Shown here piece by piece: positions 24,767 to 33,973 of a stretch of 64,000 nucleotides of DNA. The position numbers were made by a program, and so were the translations under genes. Position 1 is the stretch's first letter. Each line of letters begins with the position of its first letter. This stretch comes from Rhodanobacter sp. (GTDB taxonomy: Bacteria; Pseudomonadota; Gammaproteobacteria; Xanthomonadales; Rhodanobacteraceae), in NCBI GenBank assembly GCA_004298015.1, contig SCSE01000083.1, positions 1-64,000 of the forward strand. The letters run 5' to 3'. The notes under the pieces are model-generated. The model was given only the letters and a program-made list of their open reading frames with translations. It was not told where the DNA came from and made no database searches.

Positions 24767-26490
24767 GGCTGGCCACCGTAGCGCCAGTTGTCGGCTTGAT
24801 AGACCTGGGTCGGCTGCGGTGGTTCGGGTGGCGTATGCCCGGCACGCAGGTCGGCCAGCGACCGTGCCGGCCAGATCACCACCCAGCCGGTGCGAAACGG
24901 CTGCACCAGCAAGGCATACCGCAGGTCATCCGGGTCGAGCTTGTCGGTGTGCGCCACCACGACGCCGCGCGGATGGGCGCGGGCGAAGGCTTGCAGCGAC
25001 TCGCCTTCGTTGAGACGGACAATCGGGTGCCGCAGGCGGCCGGCGAAATGAAACTGGCCGGCGTAATCGCCCAGATAGCCGATCGGTTCATGCAGACTTT
25101 CCGCGTCATGCAGCAGACGCGCTGACGGCCGCAGGTCGTAACGCGGCCACAGCGTCAGCGTGAACAAGCTGTTGAGCGTCAGTGCGCCGATCAGGCCGGC
25201 AACCGCCAGTCGCCGCAATTCACCGCGACCGCGCAGCAGCAACAATCCGCCCAGCAGCAGGAATACCACGCTGAAATAACGGCTGTACGGTGCCGCGGCA
25301 TCCGGCCAGTCGCCGTGCAGGTGATTCCCGGCCACCAGCAACGGCAGCACAAATAGAAACACGGCCAGCGCGATCGCGCCCAGCGCCAGCGGCCAGGTAC
25401 CAAGCCAGCCGTTGGTGGCGAGCGCCGGCCGCCGCTCGCGCAATACCGCGATCGCCGCGGCCATCAGCAGGGCCACCCCACCGAGTTCGGGCAACGGGTA
25501 ATACAACTGTTTGCCGCTGATCAGCGAGAATGTCACCAACACCGGCAACAACCAGCACAACGCAAACCGCAGACCCGACTCCAACGGTCGTCGCAGGGTC
25601 GCCAGGGCCACCCACAGCCGTGGCCACAGGCTGAACGGAAACAGCAGCGCCGGCAGCGCCATCAGGTACCACCAGAAGGGCCGCGCGTGGCTCTGCAGAT
25701 CCTGCGCCTGCGGCAACCCGTCGACCATACGGCCAGCGGTCTGCGTGAAAAAGAGCTTCTGCCGATACGCCTCGCCGCCGGCAAAGCCGGCGGGCAACGC
25801 CCATGCCAACAACATCCCCGCACCGAGCAACAGCGACAGCGTACCCCGGCCGTACCAGCGGCCGCGATGCTGACGCGCCCAGTCGCTCCACAGCGGCCCG
25901 AGCAACCACGGAAACGCCACGTGCAGCAGCATCACCGGTCCCTTGGTCAACAGACCCAGCCCGAGGCACAGGCCGAACAGCCACCAGCGCGGCTCGACCC
26001 GGTGCGGTTTGGGCGTCAGACACAGCAGCGCCGCCAGCGTCCATGTCGACAACAAGGTGTCGTACATGATCTGCAGACCGAACAAAAACGCATAGCCCAG
26101 CGCCAGCAGCATCCACGGCGCCGCCCGCGCCATCCAGGGGCGCTGGGGAAACAGCCGCCGCGCCAGCATGGCGACCAGCACCAGCTGCGTGCCACCGAAG
26201 ATCACCTCCAGCAACCGCGGCCAGATGTCGTTGACGCCGAACACCGCCCAGCCGGCCTGGATCAACCAGAACAGCAGGGGCGCTTTCTCGCTGTAGGGCT
26301 GGCCATTGATATGCGGCACCAGCCATTCGCCGTGCGCCCACATCTCCCAGGCCACCGCCAGGGTGCGGGTGGAGTACAGCGGCATCGGGCCGTGCGAGAA
26401 AATCGCCAACAGGGCGGCCAGCGTCCACAGCGGCAACCACGGCCACAGCGCACGCAGGTGTTCGGAACGGCTATAGGTGGTCGGCAACAC
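24763..26490 (-). CDS. GT39/ArnT-like polytopic glycosyltransferase
   Basis: A 575-residue protein with about eleven to twelve hydrophobic segments and the ArnT/PMT layout: a first periplasmic loop with WEMWAHGEWLVPHINGQPYSEKAPLLFWL, and a hydrophilic C-terminal periplasmic domain. Family members move a sugar from a polyprenyl phosphate onto lipid A or protein in the periplasm. The acidic DE pair that usually begins the first loop (DETRYA in ArnT) is replaced by YS in YSTRTLA, so catalysis or substrate may differ. It is coupled to the TPR gene and neighbours lipopolysaccharide core genes. Confidence 0.8.
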   Translation of the reverse strand: MLPTTYSRSEHLRALWPWLPLWTLAALLAIFSHGPMPLYSTRTLAVAWEMWAHGEWLVPHINGQPYSEKAPLLFWLIQAGWAVFGVNDIWPRLLEVIFGGTQLVLVAMLARRLFPQRPWMARAAPWMLLALGYAFLFGLQIMYDTLLSTWTLAALLCLTPKPHRVEPRWWLFGLCLGLGLLTKGPVMLLHVAFPWLLGPLWSDWARQHRGRWYGRGTLSLLLGAGMLLAWALPAGFAGGEAYRQKLFFTQTAGRMVDGLPQAQDLQSHARPFWWYLMALPALLFPFSLWPRLWVALATLRRPLESGLRFALCWLLPVLVTFSLISGKQLYYPLPELGGVALLMAAAIAVLRERRPALATNGWLGTWPLALGAIALAVFLFVLPLLVAGNHLHGDWPDAAAPYSRYFSVVFLLLGGLLLLRGRGELRRLAVAGLIGALTLNSLFTLTLWPRYDLRPSARLLHDAESLHEPIGYLGDYAGQFHFAGRLRHPIVRLNEGESLQAFARAHPRGVVVAHTDKLDPDDLRYALLVQPFRTGWVVIWPARSLADLRAGHTPPEPPQPTQVYQADNWRYGGQP

Positions 26491-26550
26491 AGACAGGCTC
26501 GAAATGTGAAATCGCCGTTATTCTAGCGCCAGGGCGTGGTTTCCCCGTGA

Positions 26551-27594
26551 TCAGCGCCGCGTACCGGCTGGCCCCCAGTAGCCGATCCGTCGACGGATCT
26601 TCAGCTTGCGCCAGAAATTGCGCGGTTTGCGCCGTGGATTGCGCGCACCGGCGGCGATGAAGGCATCGATCGCCTCCAGCACCCGTTCACTGGAGCGGCC
26701 GTCGCGGCAGGGGTGGATCGCATCAGCGTAGTCGCGAATGGCCTGCAGCAGATCGGGCGGCCGAGCCAGCGCGCGCTCGATCGCCGGCTCGAACTGCTCT
26801 GGCGTGTCGATATCGATCAACTGCGGGCCAGGCCGGCGGTTCCTGAAGGTCACCACCGGCTTGCCGGTGAGCAGGAATTCGTTCAGCGCCGACGAGGTAT
26901 CGGAACACATCAGGTCGACCTGCGGGAACAGTTCGAGGATGTTGTCGTTTTCGGCAAAGCGCAGGTAGTCGTTCTGCAATGCCTTGAATTTCGCCACGGT
27001 GTCGGGATCCATCTTCGGATGGAAGCTGACGATCCAGCGCCAGCGGCCGCTTTGCGACAGCCGCTTGACCTCTTCGTACAAGGTTTCCGCGGCGCTCCAG
27101 GACGGCGAGAACGTCGAGTGATACAGGATCACCGGCGGCTGGCGCACGGCCGGTAGCGCCCCAGCGATCTCGCGCATGAACGGATCGAGCTTGGGCCAGC
27201 CGGTTTCCATCACCGCGAAGTGCCCGAGCCGGGCAGCCACCTCGCCGAACGCCTTGGTGTCACGCGGCCCGGTGGTGCAGTACAGGTCGAAAAAGCCGCG
27301 GATATAGATGTGCCGCGGTTTGCCCGCATCGAAGCCGTGGAAGGTCTCGACCTTTACCCCGGGAAAGAAATGCGGCACCGCATTGCTCGAGGTGATGACC
27401 GCGATCGGCTTCCAGGCGCGTACCTCGGCCACCGTCAGCAGGCGCTCGCCTTCGATCAGATCCTCGGCGCCGGGACCGTCGAAAAACCACGCCGCCGCGC
27501 CGCCTCGGGCGCGGATTGCCGCCTGCAGCGGGCGCAGGATCGCCAGTGCATAGCGTTCGGAACCGTACAGGAGGTAGTGCTTGTTGGCAGGCAT
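26551..27594 (-). CDS. CDP-glycerol glycerophosphotransferase-like protein
   Basis: A 347-residue protein starting at ATG 27594 (MPANKHYLLYGSERYAL); in-frame sequence further upstream has no protein character. It matches the Glyphos_transf family in outline: GFHGFDAGK-type loop (ETFHGFDAGKPRH), YHSTFSPSWSA, IVSFHPKMD, and DLMCSDTSSALNEFLLTGKPVVTF. Such enzymes transfer polyol phosphate units, best known from teichoic acids; Gram-negative members probably add phosphoglycerol-like groups to surface glycans. The C-terminus is strongly basic, suggesting contact with the membrane. It shares direction and setting with the WaaE-like gene. Confidence 0.75.
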   Translation of the reverse strand: MPANKHYLLYGSERYALAILRPLQAAIRARGGAAAWFFDGPGAEDLIEGERLLTVAEVRAWKPIAVITSSNAVPHFFPGVKVETFHGFDAGKPRHIYIRGFFDLYCTTGPRDTKAFGEVAARLGHFAVMETGWPKLDPFMREIAGALPAVRQPPVILYHSTFSPSWSAAETLYEEVKRLSQSGRWRWIVSFHPKMDPDTVAKFKALQNDYLRFAENDNILELFPQVDLMCSDTSSALNEFLLTGKPVVTFRNRRPGPQLIDIDTPEQFEPAIERALARPPDLLQAIRDYADAIHPCRDGRSSERVLEAIDAFIAAGARNPRRKPRNFWRKLKIRRRIGYWGPAGTRR

Positions 27595-27710
27595 GTGCGG
27601 CGGGGCGTCTTCAGCTGTTTCCGGGGAGTTTAGGGCAGGCGCCGATCGCTCGCCTCGATGCCACGCAGGGACCGCGCTGGCAACGCGGCCCGCAGCGGGT
27701 CGGTCGGTGC

Positions 27711-28526
27711 TCAGCGATCGAGACGATGCTGGTGCAATACCTCGGTGGCGTCCGCAACCGATCGGCGGTGGTTGACCATTTCGTAATAGCGCATGCGCTT
27801 GTAGATCGCATAGCTGGCCGCGGTGTGCGCGATCATGAAGCCGCGCCAGCCGTCGAACATCGCCAGCCGGAACACGTAGTCCTTGAGAAAGGCCAGCACG
27901 AATACCAGCGGGGTCTGCCACATCCGCACCGGCCTGCCCTGGTCGAGCCAGTCGCGACATTTCAGCTCGGCGTAGCGCAACACTTTCAGTTGCTTGTGCG
28001 CCAGCGTCGGATTGTTGAGGTGGTTGAACGGTGCGCGCAGGGTCGGCGCGGCGCCGTCGAAGCGCAACGACTCGTGCACCCGTGCATCGCTCCAGCGCGC
28101 GCGATCCCGATGATAGAGCCGCGCCAGTCGCTCGCCGACCGCCGGTCGGTACCAGCGCATCGGCCGTCCCATGTAGATCGTGCTGCGACGCAGCCAGACG
28201 GCCGGCGCCTCTCCCGCCATCAACCCGGGAAGGCGTTGCTGCAACTCGACCACCAGTTCCGGCGTGAGGTGTTCGTCGGCATCCAGCGCGAGGATCCAGT
28301 CGTGCCCGCACTGCATGGTGGCGAAATTGCGCTGCGGACCGAAGCCCAGCCAGTCCTGGTGGATCACGCGGGCGCCATGCGCGCGGGCAATCGCCACCGT
28401 GGCGTCATCGCTGCCGCTGTCGATCACCAGTTTCTCGGCAGCGAACGGCACGCTGTCGAGGCAGCGCGCGATATGGTCGGCCTCGTTGTGGGTGATGACA
28501 ACGAGGGTCAGCGGAAACGTCGGCAT
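27711..28526 (-). CDS. WaaE/KdtX-like family 2 glycosyltransferase
   Basis: A 271-residue GT-A enzyme. The nucleotide-sugar site shows LTLVVITHNEADHIARCLDSV, DSGSDD and the metal-binding DADEH. RNFATMQCGHDWILALDADEHL is typical of lipopolysaccharide-core heptosyl or glucosyltransferases of the WaaE type. The C-terminal part has a weakly hydrophobic helix (TPLVFVLAFLKDYVFRLAMF) that may anchor it to the inner membrane. It lies between the glycerophosphotransferase-like gene and the divergent O-antigen ligase gene. Confidence 0.85.
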   Translation of the reverse strand: MPTFPLTLVVITHNEADHIARCLDSVPFAAEKLVIDSGSDDATVAIARAHGARVIHQDWLGFGPQRNFATMQCGHDWILALDADEHLTPELVVELQQRLPGLMAGEAPAVWLRRSTIYMGRPMRWYRPAVGERLARLYHRDRARWSDARVHESLRFDGAAPTLRAPFNHLNNPTLAHKQLKVLRYAELKCRDWLDQGRPVRMWQTPLVFVLAFLKDYVFRLAMFDGWRGFMIAHTAASYAIYKRMRYYEMVNHRRSVADATEVLHQHRLDR

Positions 28527-28699
28527 GCCGCGGATTCTAGCTGACGCACGCCGCCTTGCTGCCCGGCCATGGAATATTCAGTCCAGGATTGTCATCATGA
28601 CGCCGCTGTCATCACCCGGATCGCAGCATCATGCGCCCGACACGCACGGAAGCGGGCTCGACAACTACCGTCGACGAACCATCAGGTGCCTGGAACGCT

Positions 28700-29923
28700 A
28701 TGGACATGACCGTGAAAAAGCTGCCGCCAGCTGACCTGCGCCGCCGGTGGATGGTGCCGGCCTATGGCCAGTACCTGCTGGGCGTTGGCCTTGCCTGGGT
28801 GATGCTCGGGATGCTGATCATGCCAGCCGGGGTGTCATTCAATCCCAGCAAGGCGTTTCAAAAGAGTCTGATCCTGCTGTTGTATCTGCCTGCGTTGTGG
28901 CTGATCTGCAAGCGCTTTGCACGGGTCCGCGCCGAACTGTGGCCGCAGGCCACGTTCCGGGTATTCCTGCTGCTGCTCGCCTGGGCGCTGCTTTCGTTGC
29001 TGTGGGCCGACCTGCGCCGCCCGGCGGATGAGTTGGGTCGCATCGTCAGCGTCACCTTGTTCGTGCTGGGCTGGTTCGTCTGGAACGACCCGGAGCAGCG
29101 TCGCGGCCTGACGCTGTTGCGCTATGTCACCTGCGGCACGGCCTTGTGCGCGGGATGGTTCGTGGCGTCATTCCTGCTGTCGTATCACAACGGCGAGCGC
29201 ATCGTCGGTGACGGCGTCGTCGCGACCGCCAACTACGCGGCGGCGGTGATGGGCGTGGCGACCGTCTGGGCGGTGCAGCTGGCGCCACCCTCAGCGCGCT
29301 GGAATGCTGTCCGCTGGGTCGCGGTGGCGCTGTTGCTCGGCTTCGTCGCACTGACCGATACGCGCAGCGTATGGCTGGCGCTGGCCCTCTGCATCGCATT
29401 GTCGCCACTGTGGAGTCGGCGCCTGGCGGCCAAGGTCGGCGCCGTGCTGGTTCTGCTGGGCGGCGCTGCCCTGGCGCTGTTCCTGCCTTCGCCGCTTGGC
29501 TCGCGCGGGATGTCGCTGCGACCGCAGATTTTCGAAGACGCGGTCGCGTTGATCCGGACCCATCCCTGGCTGGGCCTGGGCCAGGGCACGCCGTTCCAGC
29601 TTGAGGTGAACGGTCAGTATTTCACCCACAGCCACAACCTTTTCACCCAGGCGGCGATCGAACTGGGCCTGCCCGGATTGCTGCTGACGCTGGTCCTGTG
29701 GTTGCTGATCGGTTGGCAGGGATGGCGCCAGCGTGCCTTGCCGCAAGGACGCCTGCTGCTGTCGACATGGATCTTTGCCAGCGTGGTGCTGCAGTTCGAC
29801 ATGCCGCAGTTGCTGGACAGCCCGCGCCCGGGCTGGCTGCTGATCTGGCTGCCGCTGGGGCTGGCGCTTGGACTGGGTGCCAGGGCGCATGCGACTGCAC
29901 GGCGGCCCGAACCCTTACACTAG
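28700..29923 (+). CDS. O-antigen ligase/Wzy-type membrane protein
   Basis: A 407-residue polytopic protein with about eleven to twelve membrane segments. The Wzy_C-type periplasmic loop includes HPWLGLGQG and, later, [21 protein letters not shown], in which HSHN is the conserved His region of WaaL ligases. The enzyme should join undecaprenyl-linked polysaccharide to the lipid A core, or polymerise it. ATG 28700 is preferred (GGAA upstream); an ORF start at 28631 adds 23 residues of poor quality. It heads a plus-strand run leading to UDP-xylose synthase and two glycosyltransferases. Confidence 0.82.
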   Translation: MDMTVKKLPPADLRRRWMVPAYGQYLLGVGLAWVMLGMLIMPAGVSFNPSKAFQKSLILLLYLPALWLICKRFARVRAELWPQATFRVFLLLLAWALLSLLWADLRRPADELGRIVSVTLFVLGWFVWNDPEQRRGLTLLRYVTCGTALCAGWFVASFLLSYHNGERIVGDGVVATANYAAAVMGVATVWAVQLAPPSARWNAVRWVAVALLLGFVALTDTRSVWLALALCIALSPLWSRRLAAKVGAVLVLLGGAALALFLPSPLGSRGMSLRPQIFEDAVALIRTHPWLGLGQGTPFQLEVNGQYFTHSHNLFTQAAIELGLPGLLLTLVLWLLIGWQGWRQRALPQGRLLLSTWIFASVVLQFDMPQLLDSPRPGWLLIWLPLGLALGLGARAHATARRPEPLH

Positions 29924-29964
29924 GATTTGTTGCGTCGCTGACGCGTTGTCGAGTCGGAATCCGC

Positions 29965-30903
29965 ATGAGCAGAGTGTTGGTGACCGGAGGGGCCGGCTTC
30001 CTCGGCTCGCATCTGTGCGAGCGGTTGTTGCGCGATGGCCACGACGTGCTGTGTGTGGACAACTTTTTCACCGGCAGCAAGCGCAACGTCGCCCAGTTGC
30101 TGAACCATCCGTATTTCGAGCTGATGCGCCACGACGTGACGTTTCCGCTGTATGTCGAGGTAGACCGCATCTACAACCTTGCCTGCCCGGCGTCGCCGGT
30201 GCACTACCAGCACGATCCGGTGCAGACCACCAAGACCTCGGTGCATGGCGCGATCAACATGCTGGGGCTGGCCAAACGGGTCAAGGCGCGGATCCTGCAG
30301 GCCTCGACCAGCGAGGTGTATGGCGATCCGGAAATCCACCCGCAGACCGAGGGCTACTGGGGCAAGGTCAATCCGATCGGCATCCGCAGCTGCTATGACG
30401 AAGGCAAGCGCTGTGCCGAGACGCTGTTTTTCGACTACCACCGCCAGCACCGGCTGGATATCAAGGTAGTACGCATCTTCAACACCTACGGCCCGCACAT
30501 GCACCCCAACGACGGCCGGGTGGTCAGCAACTTCATCGTGCAGGCGCTGCGCGGCGAGGACATCACCTTGTACGGTGACGGCAGCCAGACCCGCAGCTTC
30601 TGCTACGTCGACGATCTGATCGAGGCGATGGTGCGGATGATGGACACCGACGCCACGCTGACCGGACCGGTGAATATCGGCAACCCGCGGGAATTCACCA
30701 TCCGCGAGCTGGCCGAAAAGGTGATCGCGCTGGTCGGCGGGCGTTCGCGCCTGATCTACCAGCCGCTGCCGGCAGACGACCCCCGTCAGCGCCAGCCGGA
30801 TATCTCGCTGGCTCGCGAACGCCTGGGCTGGGAGCCGAAGATCGGTCTGGATGACGGATTGCAGCGCACCATCGCCTACTTCCGCCAGCTGCTGGAGGCC
30901 TGA
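29965..30903 (+). CDS. UDP-glucuronate decarboxylase (UDP-xylose synthase)
   Basis: A 312-residue short-chain dehydrogenase-fold enzyme starting at ATG 29965 ([21 protein letters not shown]). NAD is bound by GGAGFLG near residue 8; the catalytic Tyr-Lys pair is in [32 protein letters not shown] and [13 protein letters not shown] are typical of UXS proteins. It oxidises and decarboxylates UDP-glucuronate to UDP-xylose, a donor for surface glycans. The downstream glycosyltransferase starts 2 bp after its stop, so they are co-expressed and one of them may use xylose. Confidence 0.92.
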   Translation: MSRVLVTGGAGFLGSHLCERLLRDGHDVLCVDNFFTGSKRNVAQLLNHPYFELMRHDVTFPLYVEVDRIYNLACPASPVHYQHDPVQTTKTSVHGAINMLGLAKRVKARILQASTSEVYGDPEIHPQTEGYWGKVNPIGIRSCYDEGKRCAETLFFDYHRQHRLDIKVVRIFNTYGPHMHPNDGRVVSNFIVQALRGEDITLYGDGSQTRSFCYVDDLIEAMVRMMDTDATLTGPVNIGNPREFTIRELAEKVIALVGGRSRLIYQPLPADDPRQRQPDISLARERLGWEPKIGLDDGLQRTIAYFRQLLEA

Positions 30904-30905
30904 CG

Positions 30906-31835
30906 ATGCCGGTGCCGGTGCCGGTGCGCTTGTCGGTGGTGATCACCAACTACAATTACCGCGAGTTCGTCGCCGAGGCGGTGGACAGCGCGCTGGCGCA
31001 AACCCGGCCGCCGCTTGAGGTCGTGGTGGTGGATGACGGCTCCAGCGACGGCTCGATCGAGCTGTTGCAGACCCGCTACGCCGACGAGCCTCGGGTGCGA
31101 TTGCTGTGCGTGAGCAATGCGGGCCAACTGGCGGCTTTCCAGCGTGGCCTGGCGGCCACCGAGGGCGACGTCGTCTGCTTCCTGGATGCCGATGACCGCT
31201 GGAGCCCCACCTACCTGGCGCAGATTGGCGATCGCTACGACGCCAGCGCCGAGATCGACTTCGTGTTCTCCGACGTCACCCTGATCGGCAACGAAAGCGG
31301 ACGTCAGGGCTATGCCGCCGAAGCGCAGGATATCGGCTATACCGTGCTGGCGACCTGGGTTACCGGGCGCTGGTACGGCGCGCCGACGTCCGCGCTTTCA
31401 CTGCGCCGGGCGCTGGCAGACAAGGTGCTGGATCTGCCGGTGCAGATGCTGGCGAACTGGCGCATCAGCGCCGACAACTGCCTGGTGTTCGGCGCCAGCG
31501 TGCTCGGCGCGCACAAATACTTCCTGCCGACCGGGGCGGTCGACTACCGCATCCATGGGCGCAACGGCTGGTGGCACGACCAGGCCCGGGCCAGGCACTT
31601 TCCCGCCTTGCTCCGCTCGCGCTGCCTGATCAATTACTACGCCCAGCGCAGCTATCTGGACGACCACGCACTGGGATTGGCGAAACAGGAGTTCCTGACC
31701 CGTGCCAACCCGGACTGGGCCGAGGCGCGCCTGTATGCCGGAATCGCGATGCGTGCGCCGGCACCCTGGTGGAAGCGGCTCGAACGGGCGCTGGCGATCC
31801 TGCGTCGCGGCCGGCGGAGTAGGGGGCACCGCTGA
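30906..31835 (+). CDS. Family 2 glycosyltransferase
   Basis: A 309-residue GT-A enzyme: LSVVITNYNYREFVAEAVDSAL, VVVDDGSSDGS and the metal-binding FLDADD. The middle (SNAGQLAAFQRGLAATEGDVV) is typical of the family; the C-terminal third carries no further recognisable domain. The start lies in three direct copies of CCGGTG that encode Pro-Val repeats (MPVPVPVRL). It sits two bases after the UDP-xylose synthase stop and overlaps the next gene by one base (TGATG), so these three form an operon. The sugar and acceptor cannot be read from the sequence. Confidence 0.85.
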   Translation: MPVPVPVRLSVVITNYNYREFVAEAVDSALAQTRPPLEVVVVDDGSSDGSIELLQTRYADEPRVRLLCVSNAGQLAAFQRGLAATEGDVVCFLDADDRWSPTYLAQIGDRYDASAEIDFVFSDVTLIGNESGRQGYAAEAQDIGYTVLATWVTGRWYGAPTSALSLRRALADKVLDLPVQMLANWRISADNCLVFGASVLGAHKYFLPTGAVDYRIHGRNGWWHDQARARHFPALLRSRCLINYYAQRSYLDDHALGLAKQEFLTRANPDWAEARLYAGIAMRAPAPWWKRLERALAILRRGRRSRGHR

Positions 31836-32677
31836 TGCGCGTCTCGCTGGTGGTGCTCACCTATAACTGGCCCGCGGCACTGGAACGGGTGCTGCGCAGC
31901 GTGGCGGCGCAAACCCACCGGCCCGACGATATCGTGGTGGCCGACGACGGCTCGACCGCCGAGACCGCACAATTGATCGAACGGCTGGCCAGCGAGCTCG
32001 AGCTGCCGTTGCGTCATCTGTGGCAAGAAGATCATGGCTTCCGCGCCGCGCGCTGCCGCAACCGTGGCATCGCAGCGGCGCGCGGCGACTACGTGGTGCT
32101 GATCGACGGCGACATGCTGCTGCATCCGGCCTTCATCGCCGACCACCTGGCGCTGGCCGCACCCGGGGTGTTCCTGCAAGGTGGCCGCCTGAAGGCCACC
32201 GCGGCCGAATCGAAGCGTCTGCTGGGCGGTGGCCGGCCCCGGTTCGCCCCCTGGATGGCCGGGTGCTTCCACGACTTCGACGGCACCCGCCGGCTGTATG
32301 CGTTCCATCAGCTGGCGCTGGCGCGCTGGAAAGCCCGTGCCCGCAACGGTGGCCGGGTGATGAGTTGCAACATGAGCTTCTGGCGCGAGGATCTGCTGCG
32401 CGTGAACGGCTTCGACGAACGCATGGAAGGCTATGGTGCCGAGGACCGCGAGCTCGCCGCACGGCTGGAGAACGCCGGCCTGCAGCGGCGTCAACTGAAG
32501 TGGGCGGGGCTGGCAGTGCATCTGTGGCACCGCTCGCGCGCGCAGCCTGACGTGGATGACCTGCGCCTGCCCAACAACCGGCTGTTCCACATCACCCGCA
32601 CCCAGGCGGTCACCCGCTGCGCCCAGGGCATCGATGGCCACCGCGACCTGCTGCACGATCCGGACCTCCACGGCTGA
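31835..32677 (+). CDS. Family 2 glycosyltransferase with galactosyltransferase-type C-terminus
   Basis: A 280-residue GT-A enzyme with VSLVVLTYNWPAALERVLRSV, DIVVADDGST and DGDMLLHPAF. The second half contains CNMSFWREDLLRVNGFDERMEGYGAEDRELAARL, the glyco_transf_7C-type acceptor domain seen in chondroitin- and galactosyl-type polymerases and in lipopolysaccharide glucosyltransferases. Its ATG overlaps the stop of the upstream transferase by one base. It converges on the GT-B gene on the other strand. The acceptor is unknown. Confidence 0.83.
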   Translation: MRVSLVVLTYNWPAALERVLRSVAAQTHRPDDIVVADDGSTAETAQLIERLASELELPLRHLWQEDHGFRAARCRNRGIAAARGDYVVLIDGDMLLHPAFIADHLALAAPGVFLQGGRLKATAAESKRLLGGGRPRFAPWMAGCFHDFDGTRRLYAFHQLALARWKARARNGGRVMSCNMSFWREDLLRVNGFDERMEGYGAEDRELAARLENAGLQRRQLKWAGLAVHLWHRSRAQPDVDDLRLPNNRLFHITRTQAVTRCAQGIDGHRDLLHDPDLHG

Positions 32678-32696
32678 GGCGTGAAGACCAGCGGAC

Positions 32697-33668
32697 TCAG
32701 CGGCGATCGAGCAGCGCCTGCACCGCCTCATCCAGGCGCTGCGGAAAGGCCAGGGCTTCGGCTTCGTACCAGTGGCGTGCCGCCTGGCCCAGGGTTTCAG
32801 CCTGGTGCTCGCTCATCTGCACGCAGGCCTCCACCGCCCGGGCCAGCGAGTCCGGGTCAAACGCATACAGCGTGGCCAGATCCTGCTGCCCACAGGGATG
32901 CGCGTTTACCAGCATGCCGCGTTGCCGATTGACCAGCTCGTTCATCGGCTCGGCATCCAGCGTCACCACCACCGCCGCGCAACTCATCGCCTCGACCAGG
33001 TAGTGCCCGTAGCCCTCGGTCTGCGATGTGCACAGATGAAAGCGATGCCGGTTCTGCAACGCCCGGTAGGCAGCATCGTCGAGATGCTCGCGTATCCAGT
33101 GGATATTCGCCGGCAACGGCCCCGGGTCCACCCGCTTGCGCCGCCAGGCCACCGTCAGCAGCGGCCAGTGCGGATGCGCGGCCCATTGTTGCAGCAACGC
33201 CTCGGTACCCTTGTTGCCGCTGCGTCCCGGTCCGTGGAAAAAACCCGGTTGACGTATTACCTGTGGATCATGGCGATCAGGGCTGTGGAAGCCGATGTAG
33301 CGGCTCGGCATGCCGAGCCCGGCAAACAGCCGTTCGGCGTGGCGGGTCTTGGTCCAAACCGCATCCACGGTGCGCAGCGCGGCGCGATCGCGCGGGCGGA
33401 AATATTCCGGGTTGGGAATCAGCACGTTGTGCCGGGCGCTGCCGGCGAATTCCGGGCGGACCCGCTCCAGCATCAGGTTCAGCTCGAAGGCCGGCGGGCG
33501 TCCGGACTGACGCCACCGCGTCCACCATTCCGCCGCACGGCCGCGATGCGGCAAGCCCTGGATCACCGGGGTTCGGCCGGTTGCCGCCAGCGCAGCGGCC
33601 AGCAGATCCAGATCGCGACTGAGCCCGGCACCGTTGTCACGGCCGAGTAGCTGGATCGACGCGCTCAT
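32697..33668 (-). CDS. GT-B-fold glycosyltransferase-like protein
   Basis: A 323-residue protein with two Rossmann-like halves and no membrane segment. A family 4-like C-terminal pattern is visible: HLCTSQTEGYGHYLVEAMSCAAVVVTLDAEPMNELV, resembling the E-x7-E nucleotide-sugar motif of GT4 enzymes. The N-terminal half contains LIPNPEYFRPRDRAAL and VWTKTRHAERLF. It is the only minus-strand gene at the right end of the glycan block. Donor and acceptor cannot be predicted. Confidence 0.75.
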   Translation of the reverse strand: MSASIQLLGRDNGAGLSRDLDLLAAALAATGRTPVIQGLPHRGRAAEWWTRWRQSGRPPAFELNLMLERVRPEFAGSARHNVLIPNPEYFRPRDRAALRTVDAVWTKTRHAERLFAGLGMPSRYIGFHSPDRHDPQVIRQPGFFHGPGRSGNKGTEALLQQWAAHPHWPLLTVAWRRKRVDPGPLPANIHWIREHLDDAAYRALQNRHRFHLCTSQTEGYGHYLVEAMSCAAVVVTLDAEPMNELVNRQRGMLVNAHPCGQQDLATLYAFDPDSLARAVEACVQMSEHQAETLGQAARHWYEAEALAFPQRLDEAVQALLDRR

Positions 33669-33973
33669 ACGCCAGGTCCGTGCATTGGCAGGGCATTGCT
33701 CACACTGTATCTCGATGAACCGTCAAGGCCAGCAGCATAGCCCGCCCGCCACACCGCGGGGTTTGGAAAATCCGCCGCCAGACACTCAGAATATCGAACG
33801 CCGTAGCGAGAGCGTCGCCAGAGGGTTCGGGGGCCAGGAGTCGGGCTTTGCGTGGCCGGGCTGCGAAGTCGGCGAGTTCGCGGTGCCAAATGACCCGGAT
33901 TTGCCCGCAGCGTGCCGCCGGCACGGGCGCCTGACGGTGATCTCGCAGCAGGCGGGCGATTTTTCTCAGCCTC
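33669..33973. other. Noncoding gap beside rsmB
   Basis: About 305 bp with no credible gene; frames here are antisense or run on from neighbours without domain content. It must hold the promoter of the glycosyltransferase at its left edge and the end of the rsmB transcript at its right. No clear terminator hairpin or repeat was found. Confidence 0.5.

Noticed and set aside
30906-30929. Phase-variable hexamer repeat (CCGGTG x3) at a glycosyltransferase start
   Set aside because: A 6-bp unit keeps the frame and three copies are too few for slipped-strand switching; it only changes Pro-Val number.
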